The translations under genes were made by a program, and so were the position numbers. Shown one piece after another: positions 53,464-62,300 of a stretch of 64,000 nt of DNA. Source of the DNA: Micromonospora rubida (GTDB lineage Bacteria > Actinomycetota > Actinomycetes > Mycobacteriales > Micromonosporaceae); assembly GCF_009908295.1 (NCBI RefSeq), contig NZ_JAAALO010000002.1:285490-349489 (forward strand), written 5' to 3'. How positions within the stretch are numbered: the first letter of the stretch is position 1; every line of letters begins with the position of its first letter. The notes under the pieces are model-generated. The model ran no database searches. It was not told where the DNA came from and saw only the letters and a program-made list of their open reading frames with translations.

Positions 53464-54285
53464 ATGACGATGGACGCCACCAGCCAGCGCTTGCTGATGT
53501 GCCGGCCGACGTACTTCGCCGTCGACTACGCGATCAACCCGTGGATGGACCCCACCGCGCCGGTCGACGCCGACCTGGCGATCCGGCAGTGGGAGGAGCT
53601 GCGCGGGATCTACCGCGAGCTGGGCCACACGGTCGAGGAGATCGCCCCGCTGCCCGGCCTGCCCGACATGGTCTTCGCCGCCAACGGCGGCACCGTGATC
53701 GACGGCCGGGCGATGGCCGTGCAGTTCCGCGACCCGCAGCGCGCCGACGAGGCCCCCGCCTACCGGGCCTGGTTCGAGGCCGCCGGCTTCGACGTGTACG
53801 ACCCGAAGCACGTCAACGAGGGCGAGGGCGACATCCTGCTGGCCGGCGATGTCCTGCTGGCCGGCACCGGGTTCCGCACCGCGCACGCGTCGCACGCCCA
53901 GTTGCAGGAGGTGTTCGGCTATCCCGTGGTCACCATGCAGCTCGTCGACCCGCGCTTCTACCACCTGGACACCGCGCTGACCGTGCTCGACGAGCGGACC
54001 GTGGCGTACCTGCCGGAGGCGTTCTCGCCCGGCAGCCAGGCGGCGCTGCGCCGGCTCTTCCCGGACGCGGTCCACGCCACCATGGCCGACGCCGAGGTGC
54101 TGGGCCTGAACGCGGTCGGCGACGGGCGGCACGTGGTGCTGCCCGCGCAGGCCACCGACCTGGCCGCGAAGCTGCGCGACCGGGGCTACGAGACCATCGG
54201 TGTCGACCTGTCCGAGCTGCGCAAGGCCGGCGGTGGACCGAAGTGCTGCACGTTGCGGCTCCGTCAGGGAAAGGCGAGCAATTGA
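53464..54285 (+). CDS. Amidinotransferase/dimethylarginine dimethylaminohydrolase family protein, possibly an arginine dihydrolase
   Basis: 273 residues, guanidine-modifying superfamily. Usual annotation is DdaH (methylarginine to citrulline). Seen: MCRPTYFAVDYAINPWM at the N-terminus, FAANGG (N74), NEGEGDIL (acidic catalytic pair), FYHLDTAL (H167) and GGGPKCCTL (catalytic Cys, C261). The Asn in FAANGG replaces the Asp/Glu-type residue of deiminases; cyanobacterial arginine dihydrolases (ArgZ/AgrE), which make ornithine directly, carry Asn there as I recall, and share INPWM. Overlap with rocD (ornithine aminotransferase) fits an ornithine product. The product is inference. ATG 53464 follows GGAGCAGG. 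Confidence 0.85.
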   Translation: MTMDATSQRLLMCRPTYFAVDYAINPWMDPTAPVDADLAIRQWEELRGIYRELGHTVEEIAPLPGLPDMVFAANGGTVIDGRAMAVQFRDPQRADEAPAYRAWFEAAGFDVYDPKHVNEGEGDILLAGDVLLAGTGFRTAHASHAQLQEVFGYPVVTMQLVDPRFYHLDTALTVLDERTVAYLPEAFSPGSQAALRRLFPDAVHATMADAEVLGLNAVGDGRHVVLPAQATDLAAKLRDRGYETIGVDLSELRKAGGGPKCCTLRLRQGKASN

Positions 54286-55499
54286 TCGTGGACGACAGGC
54301 TGCGGACGCCGGGCGCGGTCCGGGACGCCGAGCGCTTCACCGCGCACAACTACCACCCGCTGCCGGTGGTGATCACCTCCGCCGAGGGGGCCTGGCTCAC
54401 CGACGTGGACGGCCGGCGCTACCTGGACTGCCTCGCCGGCTACTCGGCCCTCAACTTCGGCCACCGGCATCCGGGGCTGATCGCCGCCGCGCACGCGCAG
54501 CTCGACAGGCTGACCCTGACCAGCCGGGCGTTCATCCACGACCAGTTCGCCGACTTCTGCCGCGAGCTGGCCGAGCTGTGCGGCAAGGACCTGGTGCTGC
54601 CGATGAACACCGGCGCCGAGGCGGTGGAGACCGGGATCAAGGTGGCCCGCAAGTGGGGCTACCAGGTCAAGGGCGTGCCGGCCGGGCAGGCGAACATCGT
54701 GGTGGCCGAGGGGAACTTCCACGGCCGCACCACCACCATCGTCAGCTTCTCCACGGACGAGGACGCGCGGGCGGACTTCGGGCCGTACACCCCGGGCTTC
54801 ACGGTGGTCCCGTACGGCGACCTGGACGCGCTGGCCGCCGCCGTCGACGAGAACACCGTCGCCGTGCTGCTGGAGCCGATCCAGGGCGAGCAGGGCGTGG
54901 TGGTGCCGCCGGAGGGCTACCTGCCGGGCGTGCGCCGGGTCTGCACCGAGCGCAACGTGCTCCTCGTCGCCGACGAGATCCAGTCCGGCCTGGGCCGGAC
55001 GGGCACCACCTTCGCCTGCGAGCACGAGGGCGTGGTGCCCGACATGTACCTGCTGGGCAAGGCGCTCGGCGGCGGCATCGTGCCCGTCTCCGCAGTCGCC
55101 GCGAACACGGACGTGCTGGGGGTGCTCAAGCCGGGCCAGCACGGCTCCACCTTCGGCGGCAACCCGCTGGCGTGCGCCGTCGCCACCGAGGTGGTCCGGC
55201 TGCTGGCCACCGGCGAGTTCCAGCGCCGCTCGGCCGAGCTGGGCGAGCGGCTGCACGCCGGCCTCCAGTCGCTGGTCGGCAAGGGGCTGGTCGCCGTCCG
55301 GGGCCGGGGCCTGTGGGCCGGCCTGGACATCGACCCGACGCTGATGACCGGCCGGCAGGCCTGCGAGCGGCTGATGGAACGGGGCGTGCTCGCCAAGGAC
55401 ACCCACGGCTCGACGCTCCGACTGGCCCCGCCGCTGGTGATCACCGCCGAGGAGATCGACCACGCCGTGGCCCAGCTCGCCGCCGTGCTGGCCGGCTGA
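54282..55499 (+). CDS. rocD: Ornithine aminotransferase
   Basis: 405 residues, class III PLP aminotransferase converting ornithine and 2-oxoglutarate to glutamate semialdehyde/P5C. Seen: CLAGYSALNFGHRHP, MNTGAEAVETGIKVARKWGY, the cofactor-Asp strand LLVADEIQSGLGRTG and the PLP lysine in YLLGKALGGGIVP (K260). The start is TTG 54282, overlapping the upstream stop by four bases (TTGA) with AAAGGCGAG upstream; GTG 54288 is an alternative. It forms a two-gene arginine catabolic operon with the amidinotransferase-family gene. No argI or rocF is present in the window. Confidence 0.95.
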   Translation: MIVDDRLRTPGAVRDAERFTAHNYHPLPVVITSAEGAWLTDVDGRRYLDCLAGYSALNFGHRHPGLIAAAHAQLDRLTLTSRAFIHDQFADFCRELAELCGKDLVLPMNTGAEAVETGIKVARKWGYQVKGVPAGQANIVVAEGNFHGRTTTIVSFSTDEDARADFGPYTPGFTVVPYGDLDALAAAVDENTVAVLLEPIQGEQGVVVPPEGYLPGVRRVCTERNVLLVADEIQSGLGRTGTTFACEHEGVVPDMYLLGKALGGGIVPVSAVAANTDVLGVLKPGQHGSTFGGNPLACAVATEVVRLLATGEFQRRSAELGERLHAGLQSLVGKGLVAVRGRGLWAGLDIDPTLMTGRQACERLMERGVLAKDTHGSTLRLAPPLVITAEEIDHAVAQLAAVLAG

Positions 55500-55516
55500 T
55501 CCTCTCGTACGACAGC

Positions 55517-55550
55517 GGCGGGCGTCGGGACCACGGTCCCGGCGCCCGCC
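55517..55550. terminator. Bidirectional terminator between rocD and the FHA gene
   Basis: Stem of 8 plus 7 bp with one internal mismatch (GGCGGGCG-T-CGGGACC pairing with GGTCCCG-G-CGCCCGCC) and a 2-nt loop, between two convergent genes. Confidence 0.75.
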
Positions 55551-55577
55551 GTCGTGCGTCCGCCCCGACGGCCCGGG

Positions 55578-56729
55578 TCAGGGCCGGGGCAGGCGCATCG
55601 CCATGGTGGGGGCCTCGGCCATCACCGAGGTGGGGGTGAACGGGGCGCCCGTCGGAAGCTCGTCGGCGCGGCCGATCTGCACCCCCGGGTACAGCTCGAC
55701 CATGTCGTTGGCGGAGAGCACCCGGGACTGCTGCGGCCTCAGCGGAATCCGGTCCGGCTCGGCCAGCGAGCCGGACGGGCGGATGCCCGAGCCGTTGGTG
55801 CTGACGTCGGTGACGATCACCTCGCCGACCCGCAGCTCGAACCGGACGTGGCCACGGCTGATCCAGCGCCGCGCCTCGTCGTTGAGCCACTGGCCGAGCA
55901 CGATCCCGCCCTGCTGCTCCGGCGCACGCCCGACCAGCACCGACTGCCCCTCGGTGAGCACGAACCGGCGGCGGATCAGCCCGCCGACGCGCACAGCCAG
56001 CACCTCGGTACGCGGGCGCGGCCCGGCGTCGCCGAGCCGGGCGCCGTGCCGTGGGCAGGTCGGCACCCCGCCGCGCAGGGTGGGTGGCGGCTGCCCGGCC
56101 GGGGCCCGCTCCACCCGGGCCAGGTCGGCGAACGCGCCGCCGCCCCCGCCGCCGCCGAACAGGGCGCAGCCCGGCTCGGGGCAGCGCCACTGCCGGGCGA
56201 GCAGCTTCGCGCCGGTCGCCGAGCGGGTGCCGGCGATGGGCACGTTCCCGCCGCCGACGTGGCCGATGAACACCGGCCCGCCCGCGCCGGGCACCGGTGC
56301 CAGCACCCGGCCGGGCTGCTCGGCCACCCATGGGAACCGGCCGCGCAGGCCGTCGAACCGGGCCCGGCTGAGCACCGGCAGCCCGAGCAGGTCGGCGACC
56401 TCCAGCATCCGGTCGCCCGGGTTGTCGAGCACCTCCACCAGGCCGTCGTCGGCCCAGCGGCGGACCACCATCCGCTCGTTGGACGTCAGGTCGGCGTCGG
56501 AGAGCAGCGCCCGGTGCACGATCGCGTAGACCGGGACGCTGTCCTCCTCCAGGTCGCGGGCGAGCGCGTCGATCACCATGCCCAGCCGCAGCAGGCTCGC
56601 CGGCCGGCCGCCGTCGAGGTCCTGGTACCGGATCACCTCGGCCAGGTCGAGGACGGCCCGGGCCAGCGACGGGTCGGTGCAGACCCGCCCCTCGATGGCG
56701 TCGAGCACCTTGCTGATCTCGAATCTCAT
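55578..56729 (-). CDS. FHA-domain protein with zinc-ribbon-like insert
   Basis: 383 residues. The N-terminal helical region (1-150) is of unknown type. Then come two Cys clusters (RCPEPGC and TCPRHG) that could form a zinc ribbon. A C-terminal FHA domain (about 260-350) has SRGHVRFELRVGEVIVTDVS split by the classic SxxH and N-G contacts (STNGSGIR), which binds phosphothreonine. It therefore probably acts downstream of a Ser/Thr kinase, none of which is in the window. ATG 56729 overlaps the preceding dehydratase gene by four bases. Confidence 0.88.
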   Translation of the reverse strand: MRFEISKVLDAIEGRVCTDPSLARAVLDLAEVIRYQDLDGGRPASLLRLGMVIDALARDLEEDSVPVYAIVHRALLSDADLTSNERMVVRRWADDGLVEVLDNPGDRMLEVADLLGLPVLSRARFDGLRGRFPWVAEQPGRVLAPVPGAGGPVFIGHVGGGNVPIAGTRSATGAKLLARQWRCPEPGCALFGGGGGGGAFADLARVERAPAGQPPPTLRGGVPTCPRHGARLGDAGPRPRTEVLAVRVGGLIRRRFVLTEGQSVLVGRAPEQQGGIVLGQWLNDEARRWISRGHVRFELRVGEVIVTDVSTNGSGIRPSGSLAEPDRIPLRPQQSRVLSANDMVELYPGVQIGRADELPTGAPFTPTSVMAEAPTMAMRLPRP

Positions 56730-57019
56730 CGGGCACTCCGGACGATGTCGTCGATCCGCCGCGCCAACTCCAGGTCACGGTCGGTGATTCCACCCGCCGA
56801 GTGGGTGACGCATCGGAAGGTGAGGGTCCGCCACCGGATGTCGATGTCGGGGTGATGGTCCAGTTCCTCGGCCACCTCGGCGACCCGGTCGACCACGGCG
56901 ATCGCCGCCGGGAAGCTGCCCAACTCGGTGGTACGGCTGATCCCGGTCGGGTCCCCCGTCCAGTCCGCCAGGCCGCCCAGCCCGTCTCGCACCGCCTCTG
57001 CGGTGAGCACGTCTGCCAT
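56726..57019 (-). CDS. Pterin-4a-carbinolamine dehydratase family protein
   Basis: 97 residues, the standard length. Contains ELDHHPDIDIRWRTLTF, carrying the catalytic His pair, and THSAGGITDRDLELARRID at the C-terminus. The family recycles 4a-hydroxytetrahydrobiopterin or, in many bacteria, acts in molybdopterin or regulatory contexts. No aromatic amino-acid hydroxylase is nearby. It overlaps the FHA gene by four bases, so the two are co-translated; the link is unexplained. Confidence 0.9.
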   Translation of the reverse strand: MADVLTAEAVRDGLGGLADWTGDPTGISRTTELGSFPAAIAVVDRVAEVAEELDHHPDIDIRWRTLTFRCVTHSAGGITDRDLELARRIDDIVRSAR

Positions 57020-57234
57020 GGCCCCGACCCTACCGGCTGTGCTGTGCGACCGGCTCTCCCGCCACCTCGTCCACCCCCCGCCGACCTGCGCGGACGGGCC
57101 TGTCAGGGCACTGGGCGGGCGAAGGCGGCCGCTGACGGACCAGCGGTTGTCGCCCCGGCCCGCTACGCTGGCCCGCGGCCCGGCCGGGCAGCCACGCCGC
57201 CGCCCGGCCCACCCTTAACGAGGAGTCATCCACA

Positions 57235-58017
57235 ATGAACACTCGACGGCTGGCAACCACGGGGGTCGCGCTCGTCGCCGCGTTCGGTCTCGGTCTCGGC
57301 CTCACCGGCTGCGGCAACGAGACCGGAGGGGACGCACCAGCCGGCAACGGCAATGCTGGCGCGAGCGCGAGCGCGGCGCCCGCGAGCAGCGCCCCGGCCG
57401 ACGCGCTCGCCGAGCTGACCGCCGCCGCGCTGAAGCTGAACGAGCAGAGCGTCCGGATGACCATCAAGTCCTCGGTCATGAACGGCGGCGGCCTGATGGA
57501 CCCGCGGAGCAAGTCCGCCGACATGACGCTGGACCTGGGCGCTCAGGGCGGCAAGATCCGCATGGTCACCATCGGCGACGACATGTGGCTCAAGGCGAAC
57601 AGCATCTCCAAGAAGTGGCTGCACATGGACGCCACCAAGCTCGGCGCCAACGGGCAGCTGAACCTGATGCCCGACGGCGACCCGGGCGGCGCCAAGAAGA
57701 TGATCGATGGCGTGGTCGACGTGAAGAAGACCGGCGAGGGCGCTTTCTCCGGCACGCTGGACTACACCAAGGCCAACCCGGATGCCAAGGACATCAAGGC
57801 GCTCGGGACGAAGGCCAAGGCAGTCCCCTTCACCGCGAAGACCGACGCCGAGGGCCGGCTCGTCGAGCTGGACGTGGACACCAGCGTGCTGCTCGCCTCG
57901 CTGGGCAAGATGACCACCACGTACTCGGACTTCGGGGCCACCGTGTCGCCGGAGAAGCCTGCGGCCGGCGAGACCGAAGAGGCGCCGGAGTCGCTGAAGA
58001 AGGCGTTCGGCGGCTGA
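57235..58017 (+). CDS. Lipoprotein, LppX/LprG-like fold
   Basis: 260 residues. Signal peptide with a lipobox ending LTGC (lipidated Cys26), an Ala/Ser/Gly-rich spacer, then a 190-residue domain of alternating strands (MTIKSSVMNGG, ADMTLDLGAQGGKIRMV, MWLKANSISKKWLHMDATK) resembling the LppX/LprAFG half-barrel that binds lipids. ATG 57235 follows AACGAGGAG. Such proteins carry lipids or glycolipids across the actinobacterial envelope. The ligand is unknown, and the gene is monocistronic. Confidence 0.87.
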   Translation: MNTRRLATTGVALVAAFGLGLGLTGCGNETGGDAPAGNGNAGASASAAPASSAPADALAELTAAALKLNEQSVRMTIKSSVMNGGGLMDPRSKSADMTLDLGAQGGKIRMVTIGDDMWLKANSISKKWLHMDATKLGANGQLNLMPDGDPGGAKKMIDGVVDVKKTGEGAFSGTLDYTKANPDAKDIKALGTKAKAVPFTAKTDAEGRLVELDVDTSVLLASLGKMTTTYSDFGATVSPEKPAAGETEEAPESLKKAFGG

Positions 58018-58031
58018 CCTGTGCGGAACAC

Positions 58032-58069
58032 CGGGACGGGGCGGTGCCGGTCGGCGCCGCCCCGTCCCG
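58032..58069. terminator. Bidirectional terminator between lipoprotein and desaturase genes
   Basis: Perfect 13-bp stem CGGGACGGGGCGG (58032-58044) with its complement at 58057-58069 and a 12-nt loop. Confidence 0.85.
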
Positions 58070-58078
58070 CGTCCGGGC

Positions 58079-59128
58079 TCAGCCGCGCAGCGGACGTCCC
58101 ACCTCGTGCAGGTGGGCGAGCGCCTGCCGGTACGACTCGACCAGCCCCGTCTCCGCGTACGGCAGGTCGAGCTCGGCGCAGTACGCCCGCACCAGGGGTC
58201 GGGCCCGGCGCAGGTTCCCTCGGGGCATGTTCGGGAACAGGTGGTGCTCGATCTGGTAGTTCAGCCCACCGAGCGCGCTGTCGACGAACCGGCCGCCCCG
58301 CACGTTGCGCGCGGTGAGCACCTGCTTGCGCAGGAAGTCGAGGTCGTCGTCGGCCGTCGGCATCGGCATGCCCTTGTGGTTCGGGGCGAACGCGCAGCCC
58401 ATGTAGAGCCCCCACAGACCCTGGTGGACGGCGATGAACGCCAGCGCCTTCCCCGGCGACAGCACCGCGAACAGCAGGCCGAGGTAGCCGATGGCGTGCG
58501 CCGCGAGCAGCAGCCCCTCGACGATCCGGTGCCGCATCGGCGTCGCGTACCGGCCGTCCGCCCCCCGGGCGACCAGCGCCCGCACGCTCGCCACGTGCAG
58601 GGCCAGCCCCTCCAGCAGCAGCATCGGGAAGAACAGCCACGCCTGCCGGCGGGCCACCCGGCGGCCGAACCCCCGGGTCGCGGCGGCCTGCTCGTACGTC
58701 CAGACCAGCGCCCCGGCCCCGACGTCCGGGTCCTCGTCCTCATGGTTGGGGTTGGCGTGGTGGCGGTTGTGCTTGTCGACCCACCAGCCGTAGCTGAGCC
58801 CGATCGCCAGGTTGCCGGCGAGTAGCCCGGTCACCTCGCTGGGGCCCCGGCGGCGGAACATCTGCCGGTGCCCGGCGTCGTGCCCGAGGAACGCCACCTG
58901 GGTGGTGGCCACCGCCAAGCCGACCGCCACCGCGAGCTGCCACCACGAGTCGCCGACCAGCGGCACCGCCACCCAACCCGCGACGAAGGCCGCCACGGTC
59001 AGCGCGATCCGGGCCGCGTACCCGCCTGGCCTGCGGTCCAGCAGACCCGCCCGGCTGACCCGCCGGGACAACTCCGCGTAGTCGCTGCCCCGCCTGGCGG
59101 GCCGGTCCACTGTCGCTGCACGCACCAT
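58079..59128 (-). CDS. Membrane fatty acid desaturase
   Basis: 349 residues. The three histidine boxes of the non-heme di-iron desaturases are present: HDAGHRQ, HNRHHANPN and QIEHHLF, with four membrane helices between. QIEHH rather than HxxHH places it with front-end/acyl-lipid desaturases such as DesA3-like and delta-6 types. It needs an external ferredoxin or oxidoreductase; none is encoded nearby. ATG 59128 has AGGAG. Palindromes rich in GCCCTACC upstream (59154-59251) are candidate control sites for membrane-fluidity regulation. Confidence 0.93.
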   Translation of the reverse strand: MVRAATVDRPARRGSDYAELSRRVSRAGLLDRRPGGYAARIALTVAAFVAGWVAVPLVGDSWWQLAVAVGLAVATTQVAFLGHDAGHRQMFRRRGPSEVTGLLAGNLAIGLSYGWWVDKHNRHHANPNHEDEDPDVGAGALVWTYEQAAATRGFGRRVARRQAWLFFPMLLLEGLALHVASVRALVARGADGRYATPMRHRIVEGLLLAAHAIGYLGLLFAVLSPGKALAFIAVHQGLWGLYMGCAFAPNHKGMPMPTADDDLDFLRKQVLTARNVRGGRFVDSALGGLNYQIEHHLFPNMPRGNLRRARPLVRAYCAELDLPYAETGLVESYRQALAHLHEVGRPLRG

Positions 59129-59153
59129 CTGGGCTCCTGCGTCTCCACACCGA

Positions 59154-59251
59154 GGCACGCCGGACGGCGTGCCCTACCGTCAGTCTGCGGGCGGCCGGTT
59201 GCGCAGCGTAACCCGGGCATCCCCCGTCTCCGGGGTAGGGCGTGCCCTACC
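59154..59251. promoter_or_regulatory. Paired palindromes upstream of the desaturase gene
   Basis: GGCACGCC-GGAC-GGCGTGCC at 59154-59173, and GGTAGGGC-GT-GCCCTACC at 59234-59251. The word GGCGTGCCCTACC occurs in both (59166-59178 and 59239-59251), 73 bases apart. Likely operator sites for a dimeric repressor controlling the desaturase gene on the minus strand. Confidence 0.55.
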
Positions 59252-59355
59252 TCGCCCCGCCCGGGCTCCCTCCGGCCCCGCCCCGCCCTACCCCGATCCC
59301 TCGGCCTTCGCCCTGTTCACCGCGCCTGCCCGCACGCGGGGAACCGCCGGCGGGT

Positions 59356-62300
59356 TCACCCCATCCGGCCGACCACCGCCCGGAGTCGGGCAAGATCGCG
59401 CCGACGCCGCTCGTAGGTGGCGGCCAGGCCGATCAGGGCCAGCCCGCCGACGGCCAGGAAGATCCAGCGGGGCAGCAGGTCCCAGCTACGCACCAGCTCG
59501 TGCAGCGCGAGCAGGGTCAGGGTGATCCCGCCGAGCAGCACCGGCGCCTGCCAGCGACGGGCCGACCCGGCCAGCACCACGGCCAGTGCGCCGGCCCCGA
59601 GCAGCAGCCGCCGCCAGGGCTGCGGCTCCGGCGCGAACAGCACCGACACCAGGCCGGGCAGCAGCGCGGCGGCCAGCCCCGGTCCGAGCGCGAGCCAGCT
59701 GTTCAGGCCCGGCCGGGTGCGCAGCGCCACCACCCCGGCGGCCAGCGCCACCCCGGCCGTCGGCAGGGTGTACGCCTCCAGCAGCACCACCCCGCCCGCG
59801 CCCAGCAGCAGCCAGGTGCCGAGCAGCTCGCTGCCCCCGGCGATGCCCGCGAACGCCCACCGCCGCCCGGTCGGCTCGCCGCGGCGCAGCAGCCGCAGCC
59901 CCACGGCGACCCCCCAGAGCACGCAGACCGCGGCGGCATGCCGGGGCGACCCGCCGGCCAGCAGCACCGCGAGCAGGGCGACTGCCTGGGCGGCGGCGTC
60001 CAGCGCCGGGCCCCGGGCCGGGTCGCGCCCGGCCGGCAGCGCGGCGACGGCCAGGACCAGCACCGCGACCGTCAGCACCGCGAACGAGGCCGAACGCAGC
60101 GGCAGGCTCGCCGCCAGCGCGGCGGTGACCGCGAACCCGGTCGCCGCGCCGACCGCCACCAGGGCCCCGCCCAGCCGGACCGGGCCCACCCGGCCCCCGA
60201 CGGCGACCGCAGTGGCGGCCACCACCAGCGCGCCGAGGCCGGCGAGGGTGCCGACACGGGTGGCGAGCAGCCCGGCCAGCCCGAACGCGGTGGCCACCAG
60301 CCCCACCGGCACGGTGACCGGGACGAGCAGCGGCCGGGGCCCGGCGAGCGCGGCGGCCAGCAGGGCGGCCAGCCCGGTGAGCAGGAGGACGGCCGGCACC
60401 ACCGGCCACGGCGTGCCGGCGGCGACCAGCAGCACCGGCAGCGCCGCCGCGGCGAACGGCAACGCCGACAGCAGCACGCCGGCCAGGGTCCCCCCGCCCA
60501 CCGGCGCCCCGGAACGCCCCACGTCGGCCGGCCCTCCGGCCCGCTTCCAACCCACGAGCACGGCCGCCAGGGTGAGCACGAGCAGGGCCACGCCGGCCGG
60601 GGTGGCCTCCGAGACCGTCCCACCGGTCGGCGCGCCGGACCAGGGCAGGACCGGCCCGCCGTGCGGGGCGACCAGCGCCGCCACGACCGCCGGGGCGGCG
60701 GCGAGGAGCGCGATCACGAGCAGCACCGTGCCGGCGACCCGGGGCGCGTCCGTCGGGTGGGTGCCCGGCCCGGCGAGCACCGCCAGCAGCACAGTCAGCG
60801 CGGCGTAGAGCGCCACCGGCTCGTCGGCCCGTACGACCAGCGGCGCCAGCCCGGCCAGCGCGGACCCGACGGCGAAGGCGGTCGAGGCGTAGCCGGTCAG
60901 TTCGGGCCACCAGCGGCGAACGGCGCGCAGGCCGACCAGCGCCAGCCCGACGGCGGCAAGTGCGGCCCGAGCCTGCCACCAGGGTGCCGCCCCGGCCGCG
61001 AAGCACGCGACGGCCACCGTGCCCTGGACGGCCAGCAGCGCGACGGCCAGGGCGGCCCCGCCGACGCCCCGGCCGACGCCGGTGGCCCGGCGGCCCCGGG
61101 CGGCGACCGCCGTCCCGACCAGCACGACCGCGCCGAGCAGCACCGCCTCCCCGGCCGGCGTGGCCAGCCCGACCAGGAGGGCGTGCCCGACCAGCGCCCC
61201 GCCGGCGACCGCCGCCACCAGCGCCTCCCACCAGGGCCGGGCCCGGGTGACCGCGTACAGCAGCAGGGCCGCTCCGACGACCAGGTCGGCGGCGGGCACC
61301 GCCGGCCACGGCACCGGCCCGACGCCTGTGATTGCGAGGGTGCCGAACGCGACCGCGAGCACCCCGGTGACCGGCCTCGTCACCCGGGGCAGCAGCACCG
61401 CCAGGGCCACCGCCGCCAGCACCACGGCGACGGGGACCTGCCACCCCCACGACAGGTCCGGAGCGGCGCCGACGCCCCGCCACGGCGGCAGCGCCCGGCC
61501 CACCGCGACCGCGCCGAGCACGACCGCGAGCAGCGCGGCGACGTGGGCGGCCCCGGTGGCCACCACCAGGGCCCCGACCCGGGGGCCGGGCCCGGCCAGG
61601 CGGGGCAGCGGCCGGACCGCGCCGACCAGCGCGAGGGCGATCAGCGCCGTCGCCACGGTCAGCAGGTTCGGCCGCAGCTCCGCCACCGGCCGGAGCAGCG
61701 CCAGGGCGAGCACCGGGACCACCGCACCGGCCGTGATCGCCCGGAACAACCGGCCGCCAGCGACCAGCGCCGCGCCGAGCAGCGTCAGGGCCACCAGCAG
61801 CAGCGGCCCCCCGGCCAGCAGCGGCGTGCCGGCGGCCCGGCCCAGGGCGAGCGGCACCAGCGCGCACCCCGCCGCGGCGGCCAGCGCGACCCCGTGGCCC
61901 AGCCAGGCCAGTACCCGCCCGGCGGCGACGGCCGACCCCCCGGCGGCCGTCGCCAACACCGCCGGCCCCCCAACCACCGGCCCCCCAACCACCGCCGGAA
62001 CCGGACCGACCCACGCACCGGGCACCCCCGTCGGCCCGGGACCGATCGCCACACCCGGGCCGCGCAGGGCGGCGACCACGGCCAGGTTCAGCGCCGCGAC
62101 GCCGATGAGCACCAGCGTCCACCCGGCCGCCGAGGGGCGGGCCGGGGCGGCGAGCAGGGGCAGCACCGGCTGCACGGTGAGCAGCGCCGCGAACCACGGC
62201 ACCGTGAGGCGGGTCAGCCGGCCGTAGCCGACCGCCAGCGCCGCGCCGGCCCCCCCGACCAGCGCGGCGTAGCGGGCGGCCGACCAGCCGGCCACCCCGA

